DNA of 64,000 nucleotides from positions 17,366,661 through 17,430,660 of the forward strand of contig JAKCOZ010000021.1 of assembly GCA_022605955.1 (NCBI GenBank), in the 5' to 3' direction. The position numbers and the translations under genes are program-made. This stretch comes from Rallus limicola. Taxonomy: Eukaryota; Chordata; Aves; Gruiformes; Rallidae. Below the pieces are notes generated by a model, which was not told where the DNA came from, searched no databases, and was given only the letters and a program-made list of their open reading frames with translations. This document shows positions 1-11,900 of this stretch, piece after piece. Numbering within the stretch: the stretch's first letter is position 1; every line of letters starts with the position of its first letter.

Positions 1-180
1 AGCTGAGACGTGAGTAAACCTTCTACAACAAACGCAGCCAGGGGATTTTCAGTTGATCTTCTGCTGGCCCAGTAGTTTCTTTGTCTCCTGCTGCTGGCTG
101 CACTGAGAGTTGACTGTTGTGACTGCACGCCTCTGCCCGCCATGGGATGGCAGCGGGGAGAGTTGCTTAAGTGCCCTGAC
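1..180 (+). repeat. Long-unit extra block, partial copy (subtype i)
   Basis: The window opens inside the extra block that separates long from short units. It keeps the GAGAC|GTGAGT donor-like site at about 5-14 and the GGGATGGCAGCGG motif of subtype i. Its 5' part, with the palindrome, lies outside the window. Confidence 0.8.
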
Positions 181-860
181 CTTTCCGTGCCCCGCGCTAA
201 ACAGCACCATAAGCTCTGGAACTGTGCAGCGACCAGATGGCATCCGGGGGACTTGCCTCGGCGTGGCCACCCCTATGTGACGGAGCTAAGGCGAACTATT
301 GGTCAAGGTAAGGAGAATGGAGGGTGGGGAATGGGTTTTGGCAGTTCCTTGTCCTGTGACTTTGGCTTTTGCTTTGGCAGGCTATGCGGGCAGCATCGGT
401 GGGACACTGCGACCTGTGCGAGCGCATCGAGAAGGTGAAGCCATCATCTCTGTATCAGGCTAGTCATGCAGCTTGTGTGTTTGTGTTGGGTTTGTCTCAC
501 GTGGTGTGCCTGGGTGTTTTGGTGGTGGAAAGTGTAGCGTGCTGTCCTTAGTTTTGTTGCAAGGCAGGGGATTTTGGAAATCGGCTCTTGGAATTCATTC
601 TAATACGCAGTGGGGACCGGGTTATGAATCTGTATAGGTGTGTGAGGTAACCTCATGCATCTGTATCATTGGAGCGAGTAGAACGCAGAAGAACTGGCAC
701 GTAAGTGGGTGCGTCTGCAGCGGATCGGTCGTCCCCTGTGCACCCAGCGCTGAACTGTGACAACTAGCAACAAATGGAATTCCCCACCTGGTGTGCAATC
801 ACTTCGACTGATGGCGGGCTGCAGCTGTGTGATGGAAGGTATGGCAGTCGCAGTCATTCG

Positions 861-880
861 CACGCTTGCTGTCAAGCGTG
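861..880 (+). other. Conserved 8-bp hairpin in every array unit
   Basis: CACGCTTG, a CTGT loop and CAAGCGTG form a perfect 8-bp stem. G-U and C-G pairs extend it by about two. A further CGCA/TGCG pairing lies outside an internal loop. It sits in the intron-like part of the unit, upstream of the pyrimidine tract and TAG acceptor. Equivalent hairpins occur in the other units. The stem variants I found keep pairing: a T near 10059 and the T's at 11113 and 16139 each turn a standard pair into a G-U wobble. Two other changes fall in the loop, near 16147 and 20655. A structured intronic RNA element is possible, but no snoRNA or miRNA class can be assigned. Confidence 0.5.
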
Positions 881-1140
881 TGGTTGCGCTCTCCCTTGCT
901 CTCAAGCACGCTCTCTTTTCCACACTTTTCTCTTTCGGTCCCCCATTCTCTTGCCCGCTGCCAGTTGGCCCAATACAGCGACTGGAACCCTGACGCTGTT
1001 CTGAGTCTTAACTGTGTTCCTGAGGGTTGGCAAGCCCTGGTCCCACCAAAGCACCTAATTGGACATGCCTCAGGAGTTAAGCCCAGCCGCCCCCAGCCAC
1101 CCAGAGCAATCTGAGGTGGGTTGGAACGCAAGGGGGTTTA

Positions 1141-2174
1141 ACCTCTGCCAAATTAGTCTACCTGGTGGTGGATTGCGACAGTCATCTGCCTCGGGATCGT
1201 GGGGCTTGCCGTTCGCCGTCATGGACTGATGGCCCATTGCAGTTGCTACAGCTCTCCGTGCCCCGCGCTATACAGCAACATAAGCTCTGGAACTGTGCAG
1301 CGATGAGATGGCATCCGGGGGACTTGCCTCGGCGTGGCCACCCCTATGTGACGGACCTAAGGCGAACTATTGGTCAAGGTAAAGAGAATGGAGGGTGGGG
1401 AATGGGTTTTGGCAGTTCCTTGTCCTGTGACTTTGGCTTTTGCTTTGGCAGGCTATGCGGGCAGCATCGGTGGGACACTGCGACCTGTGCGAGCGCACCG
1501 AGAAGGTGAAGCCATCGTCTCTGTATCAGGCTAGTCATGCAGCTTGTGCGTTTGTGTTGGGTTTGTCTCACGTGGTGTGCCTGGGTGTTTTGGTGGTGGA
1601 AAGTGTAGCGTGCTGCCCTTAGTTTTGTTGCAAGGCAGGGGATTTTGGAAATCTGCTCTTGGAATTCATTCTAATACGCAGTGGGGACCGGGTTATGAAT
1701 GTGTATCATTGGGAGAGTAGAACGCAGAAGAACTGGCACGTAAGTGGGTGCGTCTGCAGCGGATCGGTCGTCCCCTGTGCACCCAGCGCTGAACTGTGAC
1801 AACTAGCAACAAATGGAATTCCCCACCTGGTGTGCAGTCACTTCGACTGATGGCGGGCTGCAGCTGTGTGATGGAAGGTATGGCAGTCGCAGTCATTCGC
1901 ACGCTTGCTGTCAAGCGTGTGGTTGCGCTCTCCCTTGCTCTCAAGCACGCTCTCTTTTCCACACTTTTCTCTTTCGGTCCCCCATTCTCTTGCCCGCTGC
2001 TAGTTGGCCCAATACAGCGACTGGAACCCTGACGCTGTTCTGAGTCTTAACTGTGTTCCTGAAGGTTGGGAAGCCCTGGTCCCACCAAAGCACCTAATTG
2101 GACATGCCTCAGGAGTTAAGCCCAGCCGCCCCCAGCCACCCAGAGCAATCTGAGGTGGGTTGGAACGCAAGGGG
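1141..2174 (+). ncRNA. Representative array unit with candidate small exons
   Basis: This short unit shows the splice pattern shared by the array. A donor-like TCAAG|GTAAAG lies at 1378/1379. A 73-nt intron-like stretch follows and ends in TTTGCTTTGGCAG at 1451. A 54-nt candidate exon runs 1452-1505 and ends GAGAAG|GTGAAG. A second acceptor, CTAATACGCAG, ends at 1681 and opens a 58-nt candidate exon, 1682-1739, ending GGCAC|GTAAGT. A pyrimidine-rich acceptor ending in TAG lies at about 2003. In other units the same spot reads GCTTGTAG. These signals persist in nearly all copies although their surroundings vary. Strand is inferred from splice polarity. Exon calls come from consensus only, with no transcript evidence. 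It could also be a dead satellite that still carries the splice sites of its ancestor. Confidence 0.4.
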
Positions 2175-2290
2175 GTTTAACCTCTGCCAAATTAGTCTAC
2201 CTGGTGGTGGATTGTGACAGCCATCTGCCTCGGGATCGTAGGGCTTGCCGTGCGCCGTCTTGGACTGATGGCCCATTGCAGTTGCTGCAG

Positions 2291-2576
2291 CTTGGCTGGC
2301 TCTTCTTTAGGTGTGTGTCAGCCGGTGTAGCCATGGTGGTGGGCAGTTAGCATGGCTAACTGTGTGTGTGTGAAATGGTTTTTTTCCAAAGCTAAGAGCT
2401 GAGACGTGAGTAAACCTTCTACAACAAACGCAGCCAGGGGATTTTCAGTTGATCTTCTGCTGGCCCAGTAGTTTCTTTGTCTCCTGCTGCTGGCTGCACT
2501 GAGAGTTGACTGTTGTGACTGCACGCCTCTGCCCGCCATGGGATGGCAGCGGGGAGAGTTGCTTAAGTGCCCTGAC
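2291..2576 (+). repeat. Long-unit extra block (subtype i, 286 bp)
   Basis: This block lies between GTTGCTGCAG and the TTCCGTGCCCC motif that are adjacent in short units. It holds the perfect palindrome CAGTTAGC-ATG-GCTAACTG at 2344-2362, a GT-rich tract, a T-run, and the donor-like GAGAC|GTGAGT at about 2400-2410. Other subtype i copies lie at 11506-11791, 15206-15491 and 19711-19996. Short units lack the whole block. Confidence 0.85.
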
Positions 2577-5500
2577 CTTTCCGTGCCCCGCGCTAAACAG
2601 CACCATAAGCTCTGGAACTGTGCAGCGACCAAATGGCATCCGGGGGACTTGCCTCGGCGTGGCCACCCCTATGTGACGGAGCTAAGGCGAACTATTGGTC
2701 AAGGTAGGAGATTGAGGGTGGGGAATGGGTTTTGGCAGTTCCTTGTCCTGTGACTTTGGCTTTTGCTTTGGCAGGCTATGCGGGCAGCATCGGTGGGACA
2801 CTGCGACCTGTGCGAGCGCATCGAGAAGGTGAAGCCATCGTCTCTGTATCAGGCTAGTCATGCAGCTTGTGCGTTTGTGTTGGGTTTGTCTCACGTGGTG
2901 TGCCTGGGTGTTTTGGTGGTGGAAAGTGTAGCATGCTGTCCTTAGTTTTGTTGCAAGGCAGGGGATTTTGGGAATCAGCTCTTGGAATTCATTCTAATAT
3001 GCAATGGGGACCGGGTAATGAATCTGTATCATTGGAGAGAGTAGAACGCAGAAGAACTGGCACGTAAGTGGGTGCGTCTGCAGCGGATCGGTTGTCCCCT
3101 GTGCACCCAGCGCTGAACTGTGACAACTAGCAACAAATGGAATTCCCCACCTGGTGTGCAGTCACTTCGACTGATGGCGGGCTGCAGCTGTGTGATGGAA
3201 GGTATGGCAGTCGCAGTCATTCGCACGCTTGCTGTCAAGCGTGTGGTTGCGCTCTCCCTTGCTCTCAAGCACGCTCTCTTTTCCACACTTTTCTCTTTCG
3301 GTCCCCCATTCTCTTGCCCGCTGCTAGTTGGCCCAATACAGCGACTGGAACCCTGACGCTGTTCTGAGTCTTAACTGTGTTCCTGAGGGTTGGCAAGCCC
3401 TGGTCCCAACAAAGCACCTAATTGGACATGCCTCAGGAGTTAAGCCCAGCCGCCCCCAGCCACCCAGAGCAATCTGAGGTGGGTTGGAACGCAAGGGGGT
3501 TTAACCTCTGCCAAATTAGTCTACCTGGTGGTGGATTGTGACAGCCATCTGCCTCGGGATCGTAGGGCTTGCCGTGCGCCGTCTTGGACTGATGGCCCAT
3601 TGCAGTTGCTGCAGCTCTCCGTGCCCCGCGCTAAACAGCAACATAAGCTCTGGAACTGTGCAGCGACGAGATGGCATCCGGGGGACTTGTCTCGGTGTGG
3701 CCACCCCTATGTGACGGAGCTAAGGCGAACTATTGGTCAAGGTAAAGAGAATGGAGAGTGGGGAATGGGTTTTGGCAGTTCCTTGTCCTGTGACTTTGGC
3801 TTTTGCTTTGGCAGGCTATGCGGGCTGCATCAGTGGGACACTGCGACCTGTGCGAGCGCATCGAGAAGGTGAAGCCATCGTCTCTGTATCAGGCTAGTCA
3901 TGCAGCTTGTGCGTTTGTGTTGGGTTTGTCTCACGTGGTGTGCCTGGGTGTTTTGGTGGTGGAAAGTGTAGCGTGCTGTCCTTAGTTTTGTTGCAAGGCA
4001 GGGGATTTTGGAAATCGGCTCTTGGAATTCATTCTAATACGCAGTGGGGACCGGGTAATGAATCTGTATCATTGGAGAGAGTAGAACGCAGAAGAACTGG
4101 CACGTAAGTGGGTGCGTCTGCAGCGGATCGGTCATCCCCAGTGCACCCAGCGCTGAACCGTAAAAATGAGCAAGAAATGGAATTCCCCACCTGATGTGCA
4201 GTCGCTTCGGACTGATCCGGGCTGCAGCTGTGTACTGGTAGGTATGGCAGTCGCAGTCATTCGCACGCTTGCTGTCAAGCGTGTGATTGCGCTCTCCCTT
4301 GCTCTCAAGCACGCTCTCTTTTCCACACTTTTCTCTTTCGGTCTCCCATTCTCTTGCCTGCTGCTTGTAGGCCCAATACAGCGACTGGAACCCTGACGCT
4401 GTTCTGAGTCTTAACTGTGTTCCTGAGGGTTGGCAAGCCCTGGTCCCACCAAAGCACCTAATTGGACATGCCTCAGGAGTTAAGCCCAGCCGCCCCCAGC
4501 CACCCAGAGCAATCTGAGGTGGGTTGGAACGCAAGGGGGTTTATCCTCTGCCAAATTAGTCTACCTGGTGGTGGATTGTGACAGCCATCTGCCTCGGGAT
4601 CTTAGGGCTTGCCGTGCGCCGTCTTGGACTGATGGCCCATTGCAGTTGCTGCAGCTCTCCGTGCCCCGCGCTAAACAGCAACATAAGCTCTGGAACTGTG
4701 CAGCGATGAGATGGCATCCGGGGGACTTGCCTCGGCGTGGCCACCCCTATGTGACGGACCTAAGGCGAACTATTGGTCAAGGTAAAGAGAATGGAGGGTG
4801 GGGAATGGGTTTTGGCAGTTCCTTGTCCTGTGACTTTGGCTTTTGCTTTGGCAGGCTATGCGGGCAGCATCGGTGGGACACTGCGACCTGTGCGAGCGCA
4901 CCGAGAAGGTGAAGCCATCGTCTCTGTATCAGGCTAGTCATGCAGCTTGTGCGTTTGTGTTGGGTTTGTCTCACGTGGTGTGCCTGGGTGTTTTGGTGGT
5001 GGAAAGTGTAGCGTGCTGCCCTTAGTTTTGTTGCAAGGCAGGGGATTTTGGAAATCTGCTCTTGGAATTCATTCTAATACGCAGTGGGGACCGGGTTATG
5101 AATGTGTATCATTGGGAGAGTAGAACGCAGAAGAACTGGCACGTAAGTGGGTGCGTCTGCAGCGGATCGGTCGTCCCTTGTGCACCAGGCGCTGAACCGT
5201 GACAATGAGCAACAAATGGAATTCCCCACCTGATGTGCAGTCGCTTCGGACTGATGGCAGGCTGCAGCTGTGTGCTGGTAGGTATGGCACTCGCGGTCAT
5301 TCGCACGCTTGCTGTCAAGCGTGTGGTTGCGCTCTCCCTTGCTCTCAAGCACGCTCTCTTTTCCACACTTTTCTCTTTCGGTCCCCCATTCTCTTGCCCG
5401 CTGCTTGTAGGCCCAATACAGCGACTGGAACCCTGACGCTGTTCTGAGTCTTAACTGTGTTCCTGAGGGTTGGCAAGCCCTGGTCCCACCAAAGCACCTA

Positions 5501-5694
5501 ATTGGACATGCCTCAGGAGTTAAGCCCAGCCGCCCCCAGCCACCCAGAGCAATCTGAGGTGGGTTGGAACGCAAGGGGGTTTAACCTCTGCCAAATTAGT
5601 CTACCTGGTGGTGGATTGTGACAGCCATCTGCCTCGGGATCGTAGGGCTTGCCGTGCGCCGTCTTGGACTGATGGCCCATTGCAGTTGCTGCAG

Positions 5695-5982
5695 CTTGGC
5701 TGGCTCTGATTTAGGTGGGTGTCAGCCGGTGTAGCCAGGGTGGTGGGCAGTTAGCATGGCTAACTGTGTGTGTGTGTGAAATGTTTTTATTCCAAACCTA
5801 AGAGCTGAGACTTGAGTAAACCTTCTACAACAAACGCAGCCAGGGGATTTTCAGTTGATCTTCTGCTGGCCCAGTAGTTTCTTTGTCTCCTGCTGCTGGC
5901 TGCACTGAGAGTTGACTGTTGTGACTGCACGCCTCTGCCAGCCATGTGATGGCAGCGGGGAGAGTTGCTTAAGTGTCCTGAC
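5695..5982 (+). repeat. Long-unit extra block (subtype ii, 288 bp)
   Basis: This has the same position and palindrome (5748-5766) as subtype i. It reads GAGACTTGAG instead of GAGACGTGAG, which removes the donor GT. It also reads CCATGTGATGG instead of CCATGGGATGG. Other subtype ii copies are at 9119-9406 and 12832-13119. The subtype therefore travels as a block, as expected from unequal crossing-over or gene conversion. Confidence 0.85.
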
Positions 5983-8900
5983 CACTCCGTGCCCCGTGCT
6001 AAACAGCAGCATAAGCTCTGGAACTGTGCAGCGACGAGATGGCATCCGGGGGACTTGCCTCGGCGTGGCCACCCTTATGTGACGGAGCTAAGGCGAACTA
6101 TTGGTCAAGGTAGGAGAATGGAGGGTGGGGAATGGGTTTTGGCAGTTCCTTGTCCTGTGACTCTGGCTTTTGCTTTGGCAGGCTATGCGGGCAGCATCGG
6201 TGGGACACTGCGACCTGTGCGAGCGCATCGAGAAGGTGAAGCCATCGTCTCTGTATCAGGCTTGTGCGTTTGTGTTGGGTTTGTCTCACGTGGTGTGCCT
6301 GGGTGTTTTGGTGGAGGAAAGTGTAGCGTGCTGTCCTTAGTTTTGTTGAAAGGCAGGGGATTTTGGGAATCAGCTCTTGGAATTCATTCTAATATGCAAT
6401 GGGGACCGGGTAATGAATCTGTATCATTGGAGAGAGTAGAACGCAGAAGAACTGGCACGTAAGTGGGTGCGTCTGCAGCGGATCGGTCGTCCCCTGTGCA
6501 CCCAGCGCTGAACTGTGACAACTAGCAACAAATGGAATTCCCCACCTGGTGTGCAGTCACTTCGACTGATGGCGGGCTGCAGCTGTGTGATGGAAGGTAT
6601 GGCAGTCGCAGTCATTCGCACGCTTGCTGTCAAGCGTGTGGTTGCGCTCTCCCTTGCTCTCAAGCACGCTCTCTTTTCCACACTTTTCTCTTTCGGTCCC
6701 CCATTCTCTTGCCCGCTGCTAGTTGGCCCAATACAGCGACTGGAACCCTGATGCTGTTCTGAGTCTTAACTGTGTTCCTGAAGGTTGGGAAGCCCTGGTC
6801 CCACCAAAGCACCTAATTGGACATGCCTCAGGAGTTAAGCCCAGCCGCCCCCAGCCACCCAGAGCAATCTGAGGTGGGTTGGAACGCAAGGGGGTTTAAC
6901 CTCTGCCAAATTAGTCTACCTGGTGGTGGATTGTGACAGCCATCTGCCTCGGGATCGTAGGGCTTGCCGTGCGCCGTCTTGGACTGATGGCCCATTGCAG
7001 TTGCTGCAGCTCTCCGTGCCCCGCGCTAAAAGCAACATAAGCTCTGGAACTGTGCAGCGACGAGATGGCATCCGGGGGACTTGTCTCGGCATGGCCACCC
7101 CTATGTTACGGAGCTAAGGCGAACTATTGGTCAAGGTAGGAGAATGGAGAGTGGGGAATGGGTTTTGGCAGTTCCTTGTCCTGTGACTTTGGCTTTTGCT
7201 TTGGCAGGCTATGCGGGCAGCATCGGTGGGACACTGCGACCTGTGCGAGCGCATCGAGAAGGTGAAGCCATCATCTCTGTATCAGGCTAGTCATGCAGCT
7301 TGTGCGTTTGTGTTGGGTTTGTCTCACGTGGTGTGCCTGGGTGTTTTGGTGGTGGAAAGTGTAGCGTGCTGTCCTTAGTTTTGTTGCAAGGCAGGGGATT
7401 TTGGAAATCGGCTCTTGGAATTCATTCTAATACGCAGTGGGGACCTGGTTATGAATCTGTATAGGTGTGTGAGGTAACCTCATGCATCTGTATCATTGGA
7501 GCGAGTAGAACGCAGAAGAACTGGCACGTAAGTGGGTGCGTCTGCAGCGGATCGGTCGTCCCCTGTGCACCCAGCGCTGAACTGTGACAACTAGCAACAA
7601 ATGGAATTCCCCACCTGGTGTGCAATCACTTCGACTGATGGCGGGCTGCAGCTGTGTGATGGAAGGTATGGCAGTCGCAGTCATTCGCACGCTTGCTGTC
7701 AAGCGTGTGGTTGCGCTCTCCCTTGCTCTCAAGCACGCTCTCTTTTCCACACTTTTCTCTTTCGGTCCCCCATTCTCTTGCCCGCTGCCAGTTGGCCCAA
7801 TACAGCGACTGGAACCCTGACGCTGTTCTGAGTCTTAACTGTGTTCCTGAGGGTTGGCAAGCCCTGGTCCCACCAAAGCACCTAATTGGACATGCCTCAG
7901 GAGTTAAGCCCAGCCGCCCCCAGCCACCCAGAGCAATCTGAGGTGGGTTGGAACGCAAGGGGGTTTAACCTCTGCCAAATTAGTCTACCTGGTGGTGGAT
8001 TGCGACAGTCATCTGCCTCGGGATCGTGGGGCTTGCCGTTCGCCGTCATGGACTGATGGCCCATTGCAGTTGCTACAGCTCTCCGTGCCCCGCGCTATAC
8101 AGCAACATAAGCTCTGGAACTGTGCAGCGATGAGATGGCATCCGGGGGACTTGCCTCGGCGTGGCCACCCCTATGTGACGGACCTAAGGCGAACTATTGG
8201 TCAAGGTAAAGAGAATGGAGGGTGGGGAATGGGTTTTGGCAGTTCCTTGTCCTGTGACTTTGGCTTTTGCTTTGGCAGGCTATGCGGGCAGCATCGGTGG
8301 GACACTGCGACCTGTGCGAGCGCACCGAGAAGGTGAAGCCATCATCTCTGTATCAGGCTAGTCATGCAGCTTGTGCGTTTGTGTTGGGTTTGTCTCACGT
8401 GGTGTGCCTGGGTGTTTTGGTGGTGGAAAGTGTAGCGTGCTGCCCTTAGTTTTGTTGCAAGGCAGGGGATTTTGGAAATCTGCTCTTGGAATTCATTCTA
8501 ATACGCAGTGGGGACCGGGTTATGAATGTGTATCATTGGGAGAGTAGAACGCAGAAGAACTGGCACGTAAGTGGGTGCGTCTGCAGCGGATCGGTCGTCC
8601 CTTGTGCACCAGGCGCTGAACCGTGACAATGAGCAACAAATGGAATTCCCCACCTGATGTGCAGTCGCTTCGGACTGATGGCAGGCTGCAGCTGTGTGCT
8701 GGTAGGTATGGCACTCGCGGTCATTCGCACGCTTGCTGTCAAGCGTGTGGTTGCGCTCTCCCTTGCTCTCAAGCACGCTCTCTTTTCCACACTTTTCTCT
8801 TTCGGTCCCCCATTCTCTTGCCCGCTGCTTGTAGGCCCAATACAGCGACTGGAACCCTGACGCTGTTCTGAGTCTTAACTGTGTTCCTGAGGGTTGGCAA

Positions 8901-11900
8901 GCCCTGGTCCCACCAAAGCACCTAATTGGACATGCCTCAGGAGTTAAGCCCAGCCGCCCCCAGCCACCCAGAGCAATCTGAGGTGGGTTGGAACGCAAGG
9001 GGGTTTAACCTCTGCCAAATTAGTCTACCTGGTGGTGGATTGTGACAGCCATCTGCCTCGGGATCGTAGGGCTTGCCGTGCGCCGTCTTGGACTGATGGC
9101 CCATTGCAGTTGCTGCAGCTTGGCTGGCTCTGATTTAGGTGGGTGTCAGCCGGTGTAGCCATGGTGGTGGGCAGTTAGCATGGCTAACTGTGTGTGTGTG
9201 TGAAATGTTTTTATTCCAAACCTAAGAGCTGAGACTTGAGTAAACCTTCTACAACAAACGCAGCCAGGGGATTTTCAGTTGATCTTCTGCTGGCCCAGTA
9301 GTTTCTTTGTCTCCTGCTGCTGGCTGCACTGAGAGTTGACTGTTGTGACTGCACACCTCTGCCAGCCATGTGATGGCAGCGGGGAGAGTTGCTTAAGTGT
9401 CCTGACCACTCCGTGCCCCGTGCTAAACAGCAGCATAAGCTCTGGAACTGTGCAGCGACGAGATGGCATCCGGGGGACTTGCCTCGGCGTGGCCACCCTT
9501 ATGTGACGGAGCTAAGGCGAACTATTGGTCAAGGTAGGAGAATGGAGGGTGGGGAATGGGTTTTGGCAGTTCCTTGTCCTGTGACTCTGGCTTTTGCTTT
9601 GGCAGGCTATGCGGGCAGCATCGGTGGGACACTGCGACCTGTGCGAGCGCATCGAGAAGGTGAAGCCATCGTCTCTGTATCAGGCTTGTGCGTTTGTGTT
9701 GGGTTTGTCTCACGTGGTGTGCCTGGGTGTTTTGGTGGAGGAAAGTGTAGCGTGCTGTCCTTAGTTTTGTTGAAAGGCAGGGGATTTTGGGAATCAGCTC
9801 TTGGAATTCATTCTAATATGCAATGGGGACCGGGTAATGAATCTGTATCATTGGAGAGAGTAGAACGCAGAAGAACTGGCACGTAAGTGGGTGCGTCTGC
9901 AGCGGATCGGTCGTCCCCTGTGCACCCAGCGCTGAACTGTGACAACTAGCAACAAATGGAATTCCCCACCTGGTGTGCAGTCACTTCGACTGATGGCGGG
10001 CTGCAGCTGTGTGATGGAAGGTATGGCAGTCGCAGTCATTCGCACGCTTGCTGTCAAGTGTGTGGTTGCACTCTCCCTTGCTCTCAAGCACGCTCTCTTT
10101 TCCACACTTTTCTCTTTCGGTCCCCCATTCTCTTGCCCGCTGCTAGTTGGCCCAATACAGCGACTGGAACCCTGACGCTGTTCTGAGTCTTAACTGTGTT
10201 CCTGAGGGTTGGGTAGCCCTGGTCCCACCAAAGCACCTAATTGGACATGCCTCAGGAGTTAAGCCCAGCCGCCCCCAGCCACCCAGAGCAATCTGAGGTG
10301 GGTTGGAACGCAAGGGGGTTTAACCTCTGCCAAATTAGTCTACCTGGTGGTGGATTGTGACAGCCATCTGCCTCGGGATCGTAGGGCTTGCCGTGCGCCG
10401 TCTTGGACTGATGGCCCATTGCAGTTGCTGCAGCTCTCCGTGCCCCGCGCTTAACAGCAACATAAGCTCTGGAACTGTGCAGCGACGAGATGGCATCCGG
10501 GGGACTTGTCTCGGCATGGCCACCCCTATGTTACGGAGCTAAGGCGAACTATTGGTCAAGGTAGGAGAATGGAGAGTGGGGAATGGGTTTTGGCAGTTCC
10601 TTGTCCTGTGACTTTGGCTTTTGCTTTGGCAGGCTATGCGGGCAGCATCGGTGGGACACTGCGACCTGTGCGAGCGCATTGAGAAGGTGAAGCCATCGTC
10701 TCTGTATCAGGCTAGTCATGCAGCTTGTGCGTTTGTGTTGGGTTTGTCTCACGTGGTGTGCCTGGGTGTTTTGGTGGTGGAAAGTGTAGCGTGCTGTCCT
10801 TAGTTTTGTTGAATGGCAGGGGATTTTGGGAATCAGCTCTTGGAATTCATTCTAATACGCAGTGGGGACCTGGTTATGAATCTGTATAGGTGTGTGAGGT
10901 AACCTCATGCATCTGTATCATTGGAGCGAGTAGAACGCAGAAGAACTGGCACGTAAGTGGGTGCGTCTGCAGCGGATCGGTTGTCCCCTGTGCACCCAGC
11001 GCTGAACCGTAAAAATGAGCAACAAATGGAATTCCCCACCTGATGTGCAGTCGCTTCGGACTGATCCGGGCTGCAGCTGTGTACTGGTAGGTATGGCAGT
11101 CGCAGTCATTCGTACGCTTGCTGTCAAGCGTGTGGTTGCGCTCTCCCTTGCTCTCAAGCACGCTCTCTTTTCCACACTTTTCTCTTTCGGTCCCCCACTC
11201 TCGTCTGCCGGCCGCTTGTAGGCCCAATACAGCGACTGGAACCCTGACGCTATTCTGAGTCTTAACTGTGTTCCTGAGTGTTGGCAAGCCCTGGTCCCAC
11301 CAAAGCACCTAATTGGACATGCCTCAGGAGTTAAGCCCAGCCGCCCCCAGCCACCCAGAGCAATCTGAGGTGGGTTGGAACGCAAGGGGGTTTAACCTCT
11401 GCCAAATTAGTCTACCTGGTGGTGGATTGTGACAGCCATCTGCCTCGGGATCGTAGGGCTTGCCGTGCGCCGTCTTGGACTGATGGCCCATTGCAGTTGC
11501 TGCAGCTTGGCTGGCTCTGATTTAGGTGGGTGTCAGCCGGTGTAGCCAGGGTGGTGGGCAGTTAGCATGGCTAACTGTGTGTGTGTGAAATGTTTTTTTT
11601 CCAAAGCTAAGAGCTGAGACGTGAGTAAACCTTCTACAACAAACGCAGCCAGGGGATTTTCAGTTGATCTTCTGCTGGCCCAGTAGTTTCTTTGTCTCCT
11701 GCTGCTGGCTGCACTGAGAGTTGACTGTTGTGACTGCACGCCTCTGCCCGCCATGGGATGGCAGCGGGGAGAGTTGCTTAAGTGCCCTGACCTTTCCGTG
11801 CCCCGCGCTAAACAGCACCATAAGCTCTGGAACTGTGCAGCGACCAGATGGCATCCGGGGGACTTGCCTCGGCGTGGCCACCCCTATGTGACGGAGCTAA

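Noticed and set aside
666..923. Repeated 85-codon minus-strand frame in array units
   Set aside because: It is antisense to the splice polarity, has no recognisable domain, and its repetition only reflects the tandem array.
1165..1509. Repeated 114-codon open frame in array units
   Set aside because: It starts at GTG, runs through a good donor, intron and acceptor, and is broken or shifted by indels in several units (for example near 7027).
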